A DNA stretch of 23,680 nt from Alphaproteobacteria bacterium (GCA_016870135.1 VGCF01000008.1:1-23680); one strand, 5' to 3'. Numbered from the stretch's first letter, positions 1 to 7,841 are shown. Numbers and translations are program-made. The notes: generated from the letters alone by a model not told the origin.

Positions 1-47
1 ATTATTCATTCAAAAATGATGGTAAAAACCCATCGTCAGAACAATAA
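1..47 (+). CDS. 3' end of an upstream SIMPL-domain gene copy (partial)
   Basis: The first 47 bases read in frame to a TAA at 45-47 and encode a C-terminal peptide ending YSFKNDGKNPSSEQ. This is identical to the end of the complete SIMPL-domain gene that follows (stop at 1052-1054). The match extends past the stop into non-coding DNA. The window therefore opens in the tail of a second, tandem copy of that gene. Only this tail is visible, so whether the upstream copy is intact cannot be judged. Confidence 0.6.
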   Translation, partial: YSFKNDGKNPSSEQ

Positions 48-73
48 TCGACCCATCGTCAGAACAATAATCG
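28..73 (+). repeat. 23-bp tandem duplication spanning a stop codon
   Basis: Two adjacent copies of a 23-bp unit that starts ACCCATCGTCAG occupy 28-50 and 51-73. The first contains the TAA stop of the upstream SIMPL copy. The same pair occurs at 1035-1057 and 1058-1080, so this small duplication is older than the larger duplication of the gene tail. Confidence 0.85.
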
Positions 74-146
74 GGTGAAAAAGATGGCTCTCTGATGGGC
101 AAGGATCAATAATCACCCTTGAAGGGGTTTCTGCCCCTTGTTAACC

Positions 147-172
147 AACCCCAGGTTAATCCTGGGGTTTTT
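147..172 (+). terminator. rho-independent terminator after the upstream SIMPL copy
   Basis: A perfect 9-bp stem, AACCCCAGG (147-155) and CCTGGGGTT (161-169), closes the loop TTAAT and runs into a T tract (168-172). This is a canonical intrinsic terminator on the plus strand, placed to end the gene whose tail opens the window. Confidence 0.8.
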
Positions 173-226
173 CTGATTCCCTGGATCTAATTTTAAAGTT
201 TTTTGATTTAATGTTAACAATTTTTG

Positions 227-255
227 TTGATTTTTTGTTTTTTTTAGTTCAATAT
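227..255 (+). promoter_or_regulatory. weak candidate promoter of the SIMPL gene
   Basis: In an AT-rich stretch, TTGATT (227-232) lies 17 bp before CAATAT (250-255), leaving a leader of about 25 nt to the ATG at 287. Low complexity makes chance matches likely. No clear Shine-Dalgarno is seen; GAGAG near 258 is too far from the start. Confidence 0.25.
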
Positions 256-286
256 AAGAGAGTAACCCTTAACAAAAAATTAAACA

Positions 287-1054
287 ATGAATACAGTATT
301 TAGAAAAAAAATGATTGCTTTTACGTTGCTGCTCTGCGCATTGACTGCAAACACGATGAACATCAACGCTCGTGGCTATGATGATAACGATAAATGCAGC
401 TCTGGCCTACACATTACAGGGCGTGCAGAAAAAACCGTTAAATCTGATCGTGCCGTATTGCAATTAACCCTATCTGTCAGTGGCGATTGTTACAAAGAAA
501 TGATTCAAAAAATAGATCATCAGATAGAGGAATTAAAGACAATCTGGATCGGAATGGACGTAAAGCCAAACATGATTCATGTGGACAATCGCAAGCGTAT
601 CAGAATTTCAGATTTGGAATATGGTTCAGATAAAAAACAAAACAAATTTTCTATTCAATACACGATCGTTGTAACAATGGATAATCTGGACATGGTCCCT
701 GCTGTACAAAACACAACCAACACTTTGGTGGAAAAAGGATTTGTGTTTTCTGAACAAAGTGTGTCGTATCTCTATTCTGGGGTTGCTGAATTGCAAAAAG
801 AATTAACCAAAGAGGCCTTGAAGGACGCCGAAAAAACAGCCACAGAAAATGCACGCGTATTGGGTCTAAGTATCGAAAAAACACCAAACAGTGTCCAACA
901 ATCCACACTGTCCTGCTGTTCGACTTATGATAATCCAAAACCCTATGAAAACGGATGGAACAGCAGCACAGAGATAGAGAATAAATTTAGCGTACTGGTT
1001 GATATGAATTATTCATTCAAAAATGATGGTAAAAACCCATCGTCAGAACAATAA
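287..1054 (+). CDS. secreted SIMPL-domain (DUF541, YggE-like) protein
   Basis: A 255-residue protein with a basic, hydrophobic N-terminus (residues 1-28, MNTVFRKK then a Leu/Ala core) that looks like a signal peptide, probably cut near INA|RG. The rest fits the SIMPL/DUF541 family: ITGRAEKTVKSDRAVL near residue 43 matches the usual first strand, followed by the helical stretch (EMIQKIDHQIEEL) and the late KEALKDAEKTATENARVLGL helix. E. coli YggE of this family is linked to oxidative stress defence; the exact role is unknown, and a periplasmic location is inferred. An identical 3' end precedes it, so the gene belongs to a tandem family. The Cys pair near residue 209 (SCCS) is not a standard family feature. 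It converges on mgtE. Confidence 0.8.
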   Translation: MNTVFRKKMIAFTLLLCALTANTMNINARGYDDNDKCSSGLHITGRAEKTVKSDRAVLQLTLSVSGDCYKEMIQKIDHQIEELKTIWIGMDVKPNMIHVDNRKRIRISDLEYGSDKKQNKFSIQYTIVVTMDNLDMVPAVQNTTNTLVEKGFVFSEQSVSYLYSGVAELQKELTKEALKDAEKTATENARVLGLSIEKTPNSVQQSTLSCCSTYDNPKPYENGWNSSTEIENKFSVLVDMNYSFKNDGKNPSSEQ

Positions 1055-1134
1055 TCGACCCATCGTCAGAACAATAATCGGGTGAAAAAGATGGCTCTCT
1101 GATGGGCAAGGATCAATAATCACCCTTGAAGGGG
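1008..1134 (+). repeat. 127-bp perfect direct repeat, right copy
   Basis: This is the second copy of the 1-127 repeat. Beyond 1134 the copies differ: the left reads GGGG-TTTCTG-CCCC (124-137) and the right GGGG-CAGAAA-CCCC (1131-1144), which are reverse complements of each other. Further downstream there is no similarity. Confidence 0.9.
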
Positions 1135-1194
1135 CAGAAACCCCCATCATAGGAAACAATGAGTTAAGCCCTATGGCGCGCCAAAGAAACCATC

Positions 1195-2571
1195 TTATCC
1201 GATAAACAATTTGGCCAAGCCCAGAAACAAAACATACCCAATGACATCCGTTGTCGTCGTCAGTAATGGCCCCGCACTAAGGGCTGGATCGTACCCGAAA
1301 TGAGAAATCATGACAGGCATAATGGTTCCCGCTGCACCTGCCCAAATCATGTTAAACAGCACAGCACCACCCAAAACAATGGAAAAATGGTAATCATCAA
1401 ACCAAAAATAACCCACCAGCGCCAATGCCAATCCAAACACAAGCCCATTTAACAAGGAAACACGAACTTCTTTGAAAAAAGATCGCCACATGTTGACACT
1501 GGTTAACTCCTTGGTGGCCAAGGCACGGATGACTATGGTGGATGCCTGAATTCCTGAATTTCCCCCCATTGCCGCCGCAACAGGCATCAATACGGTTAAT
1601 GCCACTTGGTTTTTCAATGTTTCTTGAAACTCATTGATCACCAAAGAGGTCAACATGGTGTTCATTAATGTAATAATCAGCCAATGAATACGGGCCAAAC
1701 TGGTTTTAATGGCCGATCGATAAAAGTCCGATGAATGAACACGCCCCATGTGCAATAAGTCTTCTGTGGCTTTGCGTTCGATGACATCAATCACATCATC
1801 AGCGGTAATCACACCAATCAATCGACCTGCCCCATCCACAACAGGAGCAGACATCAGGTCATAAAGACGAAAGGTTAAGGCCACCTCTTCTTGATTCCAT
1901 TGGGCTGGAATGGTGCGGAAATCTATGGCCATGACGTCTGAAACAGGAGAGTTTCTCAGCCCGCGAATCAGTTGTACCAAGGGAACCACCCCAACAGGCC
2001 GACCTGCGGAATTGACCACAAAGGCTTCGTACAATGTGTGTGGAACATGATCCAGACCCGCAATATGATCCAGGCTTTCTTGCAATGTCCAATCTTTTGA
2101 AAAGGTGACCAGCTCTTGCTGCATTAATCGCCCAGCACAAGATTCTGGATAAGCCAACCCATCGACAAATCGTTTTCTTTGTTCCTCTGACATGGCTGAA
2201 AGAACAACTGATTTTTGCGAACTTTCCAAGGATGCCAACAAGGATAAGGCGTCATCACTTTCCAGCACATTTAAAATGGATACCACCTCTGTGCCCGATA
2301 ACAGGGCAATCAGATCGGCACGTAGATCGTGTTCCAAAAAAAGTACAATTTCAGGATCAAAATCATGCTTTAACAGGCGAATGAACGTTTGCCGACTAGG
2401 TGCGTCCAAATAATGAATCAAATAAGCCACTTCACTGGGAGGCATTCCCTTGATCATGTTTTGCAAAACGCCGTGATCTTCTGGTGTCGCCAAGATCTTT
2501 TTTAACAGAGGCACCTTGTCTTGCAAAAAATGGTGCGGTCTCTCTCCGACAGGAAAATCGCGCTTTATCAC
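1195..2571 (-). CDS. mgtE: magnesium transporter MgtE
   Basis: MgtE-type Mg2+ channel of the inner membrane. In order: an N-terminal superhelical domain (about residues 20-125), a paired CBS regulatory module (about 130-255) and a C-terminal membrane domain with about five helices. The family signature appears as MGGNSGIQASTIVIRALA. The last helix has LLTTTTDVIGYVLF, with the Asp expected at the pore Mg2+ site. I place the start at the GTG at 2571, giving 458 aa. It overlaps the maeB stop by 4 nt (GTGA), and GGAG lies 8 nt upstream. A longer frame from a GTG at 2604 would overlap maeB by 37 nt and is less likely. The overlap indicates translational coupling to malic enzyme. Confidence 0.93.
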   Translation of the reverse strand: MIKRDFPVGERPHHFLQDKVPLLKKILATPEDHGVLQNMIKGMPPSEVAYLIHYLDAPSRQTFIRLLKHDFDPEIVLFLEHDLRADLIALLSGTEVVSILNVLESDDALSLLASLESSQKSVVLSAMSEEQRKRFVDGLAYPESCAGRLMQQELVTFSKDWTLQESLDHIAGLDHVPHTLYEAFVVNSAGRPVGVVPLVQLIRGLRNSPVSDVMAIDFRTIPAQWNQEEVALTFRLYDLMSAPVVDGAGRLIGVITADDVIDVIERKATEDLLHMGRVHSSDFYRSAIKTSLARIHWLIITLMNTMLTSLVINEFQETLKNQVALTVLMPVAAAMGGNSGIQASTIVIRALATKELTSVNMWRSFFKEVRVSLLNGLVFGLALALVGYFWFDDYHFSIVLGGAVLFNMIWAGAAGTIMPVMISHFGYDPALSAGPLLTTTTDVIGYVLFLGLAKLFIG

Positions 2572-4739
2572 ACAGGGTTCTCCTGCATCAGCAAGGTCCA
2601 GCACGACAATTCCGTGGCGTAACGTACACTATCATGCTCTGTGACCACAGAATTTATTGGCGCGGACAAAGGAACAGGCCCAAACCAAGGGTCACCCAAG
2701 CTGGCAGAAGGCGCACCAATGTGCCAAACGGCATCCAGGACATTGTGCGCAGCTAACCCACCAAAATGGGGTGCTGATGGGTCAAAGAAAGCAGCAGGCA
2801 CCCCTGCGCCAGAATCACTTGGCCCTGTACCAGAATCTCTGGGCTGACCATGACATTCATCAAACCCCGCCAGTAAGCGACAACCACAGGCTTCCAATAA
2901 GGCCTTGATCTGATCTGTGGGGGCAGAGAGCGAGTATAAATGTAATTTTTCACCATGCCTCCATCCGCTGACGTACTGATCGTGACCACGGTGTGTGCGC
3001 TCACCCTCTGCTGCCGACAGGATTCGAATAACCCCATTAGAATGCTGTGGTTGTGTGCCCAGTACTTGGGATACCCCCCCCTGTTGCAGGTCGGATACAT
3101 CATAAACAGAAACGTTTGATAACACAGAATCGTCTTTCAGCTGATCGGTGATGATGTCACCATTGCCAATCCAATAAACGTCTGCCAAACCATAATGCTG
3201 GATTAAACGTGCCGCGGCACAAACGGCATGGGGAACACGACCGCTGTCTGTTTCAATGGCGTACCCCAAACGTGGCGCCCAACCCTGTGATGGCATCGAA
3301 CGCGCCAACAAGGTTTTAAATACCAAAAAGTCTTTGTATGCCCGGCCAATTAAACATGCACGATAATAATCCAAATCAAAAACGGGCACTTGTCCTGTTT
3401 CCACAGCCGCCCGTGCCACCGCCAATGGCAAATGAACGGACAATCTGTGATCAAACGGTTTGGGTAAAAAATATTGAGGACCAAAATCTTGAATTTGCCC
3501 ATCATAGGCACCAGTTAAATCCACAAATCCTTCTTTGGCCAATGCAGACAATGCCCGCACGCATGCTTTTTTCATGTCCAACGTAATGGACTGGGCCCCC
3601 GCATCCATGGCGCCCCTGAAAATATAAGGAAAACACAACACATTGTTGACCTGATTCGGTAAATCTGAACGCCCCGTACCCACATAGGCATCAGGTCGAA
3701 CCCCCAGCACGTCGCTGGGCCAAATTTCTGGAATGGGATTGGCCAGAGCAAAAATAATGGGGCTCTGTGCCATACCCATAATCATCTGTGGTGTCACACT
3801 GTTTGGACCAGACAAGCCTAGAAAAATATCCGCCCCATTCAAGGCCTCGCTCAGCGATCGATGGTGGGTATCTCGGGCATAAGGATGCTTGTACGACGAT
3901 AAATCATCCCTTTGCACATGAATCACCCCCTTGGTATCGCATACCATCAGATTAGAAGGCGATAAACCCAATTCCAACAACAACTGGGCGCATGCCAACG
4001 CCCCTGCGCCTGCACCTGCAATGACACATCGGCTGGTTTCTATGGTTTTGCCCACCAATTCCAATGCGTTTAAAATGGCGGCCGATACCGTGATGGCTGT
4101 CCCATGTTGATCATCGTGAAAAACGGGAATATTCAATCGTTTTTTTAATTCTGATTCAATGTAAAAACATTCAGGCGCCTTGATGTCTTCCAGGTTAATG
4201 GCACCAAATGATGGGGCCAAGCGCACAATGGTATCAATTAATTTGTCTGGATCCTGTTCGTCAATTTCTAAATCAATGGCATTAAGGCCGGAAAAAAACT
4301 GGAATAATACGGCCTTGCCCTCCATGACTGGTTTGGATGCCAGTGCCCCGATATTCCCCAAACCCAAAACGGCTGTACCATTAGATATAACTCCCACCAA
4401 ATGTTGCCGCATGGTGTACAAAGATGCCATCTCGGGATTTTTCTCGATCACTTGGCAGGCTTCTGCCACACCAGGAGAATACGCCAGAGATAAATCCGAT
4501 CCACCCGTTAACCGTTTACTGGGAACAGTGGAAAATTTACCTGGAACGGGAAAGGCATGATAAGCCAATGCGGGACTGAGCATGGTGTGCCCCAACTCTA
4601 ACCCCTTGTGTACAACCCTGTTTTTGAATGCATCAACCACCCCATCAGAAGGGTGATGGTAACCCCCTTCCCCCATCGAATTTGATGGATCTGTTGTATG
4701 ACCAAGCCCTTTGATCTGATCCGCAGTCTGAATGGCCAT
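2568..4739 (-). CDS. maeB: NADP-type malic enzyme with C-terminal phosphotransacetylase-like domain
   Basis: Oxidative decarboxylation of malate to pyruvate, cytosolic. The 723 residues contain the malic N-domain (FPVPGK near 65; LSLAYSPGVAEAC), the metal and substrate region (EDIKAPECF, then HDDQHGTAITVSAAILNALE), a Rossmann domain (VIAGAGAGALACAQLL; FALANPIPEI) and a C-terminal phosphotransacetylase-like region from about 445. The MaeB architecture is clear, but the last roughly 130 residues are divergent and carry a Gly/Ser/Pro-rich insert (DSGTGPSDSGAG). The N-terminus is about 50 residues longer than usual. An internal ATG at 4583 (MLSPALAYHAFPVPGK) would give a normal start, but the promoter just upstream of 4739 supports the longer form. 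First gene of a two-gene unit with mgtE. Confidence 0.93.
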   Translation of the reverse strand: MAIQTADQIKGLGHTTDPSNSMGEGGYHHPSDGVVDAFKNRVVHKGLELGHTMLSPALAYHAFPVPGKFSTVPSKRLTGGSDLSLAYSPGVAEACQVIEKNPEMASLYTMRQHLVGVISNGTAVLGLGNIGALASKPVMEGKAVLFQFFSGLNAIDLEIDEQDPDKLIDTIVRLAPSFGAINLEDIKAPECFYIESELKKRLNIPVFHDDQHGTAITVSAAILNALELVGKTIETSRCVIAGAGAGALACAQLLLELGLSPSNLMVCDTKGVIHVQRDDLSSYKHPYARDTHHRSLSEALNGADIFLGLSGPNSVTPQMIMGMAQSPIIFALANPIPEIWPSDVLGVRPDAYVGTGRSDLPNQVNNVLCFPYIFRGAMDAGAQSITLDMKKACVRALSALAKEGFVDLTGAYDGQIQDFGPQYFLPKPFDHRLSVHLPLAVARAAVETGQVPVFDLDYYRACLIGRAYKDFLVFKTLLARSMPSQGWAPRLGYAIETDSGRVPHAVCAAARLIQHYGLADVYWIGNGDIITDQLKDDSVLSNVSVYDVSDLQQGGVSQVLGTQPQHSNGVIRILSAAEGERTHRGHDQYVSGWRHGEKLHLYSLSAPTDQIKALLEACGCRLLAGFDECHGQPRDSGTGPSDSGAGVPAAFFDPSAPHFGGLAAHNVLDAVWHIGAPSASLGDPWFGPVPLSAPINSVVTEHDSVRYATELSCWTLLMQENPV
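2580..2585 (-). promoter_or_regulatory. Shine-Dalgarno deciding the mgtE start
   Basis: CAGGAG on the minus strand, inside the end of maeB, lies 8 nt before the GTG at 2571. That GTG shares GTGA with the maeB TGA stop. This placement favours the 458-aa MgtE over the longer frame. Confidence 0.65.
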
Positions 4740-4766
4740 AATCTAAAACCGTTAAATGACCGATAC

Positions 4767-4795
4767 ATTATAGGACATAATGTTAAAAAATTCAA
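4767..4795 (-). promoter_or_regulatory. sigma70-type promoter of maeB-mgtE
   Basis: On the minus strand, TTGAAT (4795-4790) is followed after 17 bp by a perfect TATAAT (4772-4767). Transcription would start near 4760, giving a leader of about 20 nt to the ATG at 4739. This is the best promoter match in the window. Confidence 0.65.
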
Positions 4796-4885
4796 CCAAA
4801 AAAACAGGTTCAATATCCTTTTTTAGAAGGATTTAAGGGAAAACAAGAGAACGCATTCCCAATCCTTGGCCCAAAACATCAGCGC

Positions 4886-5620
4886 TCAATGGACCGAGGA
4901 TGCCCCCAAAGGGTGAGAATGCAATCCCCCGCCATGCAAGTGCAAGACACGATCAAATTGGGTGCTTAACACGGCATTGTGCGTGGCCATGACCACACTG
5001 AGACCACGTTGTTGACCCAACATCAAAAACAAATCGAATATTTCTTGGGCGGTGACTTCGTCTAAATTACCTGTGGGTTCATCGGCCAACAAAACGTCTG
5101 GATCGTTGGACAAGGCCCGAGCAATGGCCACCCGTTGTTTTTGCCCACCAGACAGCTGACTGGGAAAAGATTTTTCCTGATCACCAATGCCCACCAAATG
5201 CAATAATTCTCTGGCTTTACCCTTGGATCCGGCCGCCGATCGCCCTGCAATCAATTGGGGCAACATCACATTTTCCAAAACGGTAAACTCGCCCAACAGA
5301 TGGTGAAACTGATACACAAACCCAATAAATTCTCCACGTAAAGCCGTACGCGGACCGTCCTTTAATCGCCCTGTCCAAATCATTTGATTGCCATCACGCA
5401 ACCCCACATCCCCAGCAACGGGCACATCCAACAGGCCCAACAGCTGTAAAAAAGTCGATTTTCCAACCCCAGAAACCCCCATTAACGCCACACGCTCTTG
5501 ACGCAGCAACTGAAAAGACACACCAGACAGCACATCTCGGTTTGTCCCAGGGTATCGATAGGATAAACCAGAGGCCTCTAGGATCACTTTTTCACAGTGC
5601 GTGCTCTGTCCACTATTCAT
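4886..5620 (-). CDS. lolD: lipoprotein-releasing ABC transporter ATP-binding protein LolD
   Basis: The cytosolic ATPase of the Lol complex, which powers release of outer-membrane lipoproteins from the inner membrane. The 244 residues show Walker A GVSGVGKST (48-56), Q-loop Gln104, signature LSGGQKQR (156-163), Walker B VLLADE (176-181), D-loop NLD and switch His214. Length and the order after a LolC/E permease fit LolD better than the related MacB or FtsE. The ATG at 5620 overlaps the permease stop by 8 nt, and GGAGGG sits 8 nt before it, so translation is probably coupled. The His/Gly-rich C-terminal tail (HLHGGGLHSHPLG) is not a catalytic motif. Confidence 0.92.
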   Translation of the reverse strand: MNSGQSTHCEKVILEASGLSYRYPGTNRDVLSGVSFQLLRQERVALMGVSGVGKSTFLQLLGLLDVPVAGDVGLRDGNQMIWTGRLKDGPRTALRGEFIGFVYQFHHLLGEFTVLENVMLPQLIAGRSAAGSKGKARELLHLVGIGDQEKSFPSQLSGGQKQRVAIARALSNDPDVLLADEPTGNLDEVTAQEIFDLFLMLGQQRGLSVVMATHNAVLSTQFDRVLHLHGGGLHSHPLGASSVH

Positions 5621-6869
5621 ACCGTAAACCCTCCACCGGTTTTAATCGCGAGGCCTTCCATGCCGGATACAACGTGGCCAAAAAACTGCACAGCAACGAC
5701 ATGAATACGACCAGGATCACTTCTTTTGGTTCAATGCGCACCGGCAATGTAGATAAAAAGTAAATTTCTGCGCGAAACAAATCCACCCCCGACAAGGCTT
5801 CTAGACCCCTGCGAACCCCATCAATATTGCTGGCAAATAACAAACCAAGTGCGCCCCCAAGCAAGGTGCCAAATCCACCGATGCACAAACCAACATAGCA
5901 AAAAATACGCATCACGGCCCCTTGGGATACCCCCAGTGTGCGCAAAATGGCAATATCCCGGGTTTTGTCTTTGACCAGCATGACCAAACATGAAACGATG
6001 TTGAATGCAGCGACCACAACAATCAGTGTTAAAATCAAAAACATCACGTTACTTTGCACCTGAATGGCCTTGAAAAAATGAGAATTGGTTTCTCTCCAAT
6101 CGTGAATACTGACATTGCCTAGGGCCAAAATGCCATCTTTAACTTGGGTAATGTGCTCTGGGTTTTTTAAAAACACTTCGTGATCACTAACGGTTTCCAC
6201 ATCAAACAAATCTTTGCCATCGGTCAAAGTCATCACCAAAAATGCGCTGTCATATTCATGCATTCCACTGTCAAACAGGGCTGCAACCCTGCAATTTTGT
6301 GTCCGAGGCACCGTTCCAAAAGCTGTGGGTTCTCCTTCTGCGCCCATCACAGAAACAATTCCCCCGGGATGAACGCCCAAGGTGCGCGCCAATTTGTACC
6401 CCATCACCACCTGCCCCTCATCACCACCATTATTGTTCAAAAATGGGGTCAAAGACCCTTGGGTAATATGTTCAGAAATCAGCTTTTTTTCCATCAAATC
6501 CCCGGGATTCACACACCGAACAATGGCCCCAGATACCCCATGCTCTGTGCGACAAATGGCCTGCTTGTCCAAAACAGGATTGGCACTTTTTACGCCTGGG
6601 ATTTTTTTGATGGCGTCTAAGTCCACGGGTCGATTATTCAGTGCCATGACGGTTAAGTGACTGTTAAACCCCAAAATACGATTCATCAACTCATAACGAA
6701 ACCCATTCATCACAGACATCACCACGATTAACGTGGCCACCCCCAGGGCAATGCCCAGAAAAGAAAAGGTCGAAATGACGGAAACAAACCCATCTTTTTT
6801 ACGGGATCGAAGATAACGCCATGCGATAAAACGCTCAAAATAGTGAATAATTTCCCCCTTTTGCATCAT
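5613..6869 (-). CDS. lolC: lipoprotein-releasing ABC transporter permease LolC/LolE family
   Basis: The membrane subunit of the Lol lipoprotein-release transporter, 418 aa, normal for the family. The N-terminus is typical (FERFIAWRYLRSRKKDGFVSVIS) and leads into a first membrane helix. A large periplasmic domain follows, then three C-terminal helices (VMFLILTLIVVVAAFNIV; CIGGFGTLLGGALGLLFA; VILVVFMSLLCSFLATLYP). Only one permease gene is present beside lolD, so a homodimer is possible. The frame is open through the upstream tRNA, but those residues only translate the tRNA, so I start at the ATG at 6869. A second ATG follows at 6866, and neither has a strong ribosome binding site. It begins 20 nt after the tRNA and may share its transcript. 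Confidence 0.9.
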   Translation of the reverse strand: MMQKGEIIHYFERFIAWRYLRSRKKDGFVSVISTFSFLGIALGVATLIVVMSVMNGFRYELMNRILGFNSHLTVMALNNRPVDLDAIKKIPGVKSANPVLDKQAICRTEHGVSGAIVRCVNPGDLMEKKLISEHITQGSLTPFLNNNGGDEGQVVMGYKLARTLGVHPGGIVSVMGAEGEPTAFGTVPRTQNCRVAALFDSGMHEYDSAFLVMTLTDGKDLFDVETVSDHEVFLKNPEHITQVKDGILALGNVSIHDWRETNSHFFKAIQVQSNVMFLILTLIVVVAAFNIVSCLVMLVKDKTRDIAILRTLGVSQGAVMRIFCYVGLCIGGFGTLLGGALGLLFASNIDGVRRGLEALSGVDLFRAEIYFLSTLPVRIEPKEVILVVFMSLLCSFLATLYPAWKASRLKPVEGLRYE

Positions 6870-6889
6870 CTGGTGATGTGATTCTAATC

Positions 6890-6965
6890 TGGTGGAGCAG
6901 AGGGGAATCGAACCCCTGGCCTTGTCATTGCGAACGACACGCTCTGCCAACTGAGCTACAGCCCC
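6890..6965 (-). tRNA. tRNA-Ala, anticodon CGC
   Basis: A 76-nt cloverleaf with encoded CCA. The acceptor is GGGGCTG and CTGCTCC with the alanine identity pair G3:U70. The D stem is GCTC/GAGC. The anticodon stem is TGTCG/TGACA with loop TTCGCAA, so the anticodon CGC reads GCG. The variable loop is AGGCC and the T arm AGGGG-TTCGATT-CCCCT. Positions 6 and 67 form a U:U mismatch in an otherwise sound acceptor stem. Confidence 0.96.
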
Positions 6966-6995
6966 GATCAAACAAGTATTTTGAATACACAGTTT

Positions 6996-7023
6996 ATTGT
7001 ACTAAAAAAAGGCATCCATGCAA
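6996..7023 (-). promoter_or_regulatory. candidate promoter of tRNA-Ala/lolCD
   Basis: On the minus strand, TTGCAT (7023-7018) and TACAAT (7001-6996) are separated by 16 bp, placing a start about 24 nt before the tRNA. It lies directly after the lipB stop codon and overlaps a T7 tract that could also help end lipB transcription. Confidence 0.4.
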
Positions 7024-7029
7024 CCCCAC

Positions 7030-7728
7030 CTAAACCATCTCTCTGACTGATCCAGGATCATGAAACGGATTGGTGGCCAACAGGGCTGTATCGATATCCT
7101 GCAGGCTTAGGCCTGGGTCAAGGTCAGACAACGAAACCACGGATGTTTTTTCCAATCCACAAGGAATAATAGCCCCAAACCCCCTGGACCTTGAGGGATA
7201 ATCAGGTTCCCGCCCCTCTCTCACATTAATGGCTAGACCATGGGAACTGATGCCACCAGAAACCCGGACACCAATAGAGGCAACCTTGCCAAATGCCGTC
7301 CACACCCCCACAAATCCTGGCACGACAACCCCATCAATGCCACACTGACTCAGCGCTCTGATGATCCATTGTTGCAAAACGTCCATATATTCTGTCACCC
7401 CAATGCCCCTGTGGCGCAAATGAATCATACAATAAACAATGCGTTGACCTGGCCCGTGATAGGTCAATTGCCCTCCCCTTTTCGACAAGTGCACGGGTAA
7501 ACCCGTATGATGTGCCATGGCAATATGCGACGGATTCGTTCGAGCCCCATAGGTATACAGTGGGGGGTGTTGCAAAAACCATAACACCTCTGGGCCAACC
7601 CCCCGTTTCAAGGCCTCTACACAATGATCCATATGCTGGCAAGCCCCATCATAGTCCACAGGGTGTGTGCTGTGGTGGATATCAACCCATCTGTGGGACG
7701 TTTTTTCTGACGTGCGGCGTTGTTCCAT
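7030..7728 (-). CDS. lipB: octanoyl-ACP:protein octanoyltransferase
   Basis: LipB moves octanoate from acyl-carrier protein to the lipoyl domains of 2-oxoacid dehydrogenases and the glycine cleavage H protein, the first step of lipoate synthesis. Conserved blocks are RGGQLTYHGPGQ (84-95), the catalytic Lys148 in GKVASIGVRV, SSHGLAINV, and the PCG motif with catalytic Cys190 (IIPCGLE). I start at the ATG at 7728 (MEQRRTSEK, 232 aa), a normal length. The frame extends to ATGs at 7779/7776 and a GTG at 7809 without a convincing ribosome binding site, so the start is uncertain by up to 27 codons. It is divergent from efp. Confidence 0.92.
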   Translation of the reverse strand: MEQRRTSEKTSHRWVDIHHSTHPVDYDGACQHMDHCVEALKRGVGPEVLWFLQHPPLYTYGARTNPSHIAMAHHTGLPVHLSKRGGQLTYHGPGQRIVYCMIHLRHRGIGVTEYMDVLQQWIIRALSQCGIDGVVVPGFVGVWTAFGKVASIGVRVSGGISSHGLAINVREGREPDYPSRSRGFGAIIPCGLEKTSVVSLSDLDPGLSLQDIDTALLATNPFHDPGSVREMV

Positions 7729-7812
7729 ATTGTCGCCATCATTGTTTAGCGAGTTCAATCTTCTTATGGTATGCATCATGGTGAGAAAAAGAAACTTTTT
7801 GCAGACCACGGC

Positions 7813-7841
7813 TTGCCTTGATCATCGCCTTATCGCACAAT
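7813..7841 (+). promoter_or_regulatory. candidate promoter of efp
   Basis: TTGCCT (7813-7818) and CACAAT (7836-7841) are spaced by 17 bp, about 30 nt before the efp ATG. The -10 is imperfect. A 14-bp palindrome (7850-7863) lies between it and the start codon. Confidence 0.3.

Larger units (their letters stand above)
1..127 (+). repeat. 127-bp perfect direct repeat, left copy
   Basis: Bases 1-127 are identical to 1008-1134. The repeat covers the last 15 codons of the SIMPL gene, its stop codon, a 23-bp tandem duplication and about 55 bp of downstream non-coding DNA. It ends at the GGGG arm of a small palindrome. The left boundary is outside the window, so the real repeat may be longer. Identity in non-coding DNA implies recent duplication, gene conversion or an assembly artefact. 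Confidence 0.9.

Noticed and set aside
2572..2604. Longer MgtE start at the GTG at 2604
   Set aside because: It overlaps maeB by 37 nt, while the GTG at 2571 has a well-spaced GGAG and a 4-nt stop/start overlap.
4815..4832. ATCCTT/AAGGAT hairpin after lolD as a terminator
   Set aside because: The stem is only 6 AT-rich bp and on the minus strand the T run starts about 12 nt after it, so it is not a convincing intrinsic terminator.
6870..6971. N-terminal extension of the LolC/E frame reading GAVAQLAERV
   Set aside because: These residues are the translation of tRNA-Ala on the same strand; the family N-terminus begins at the ATG at 6869.
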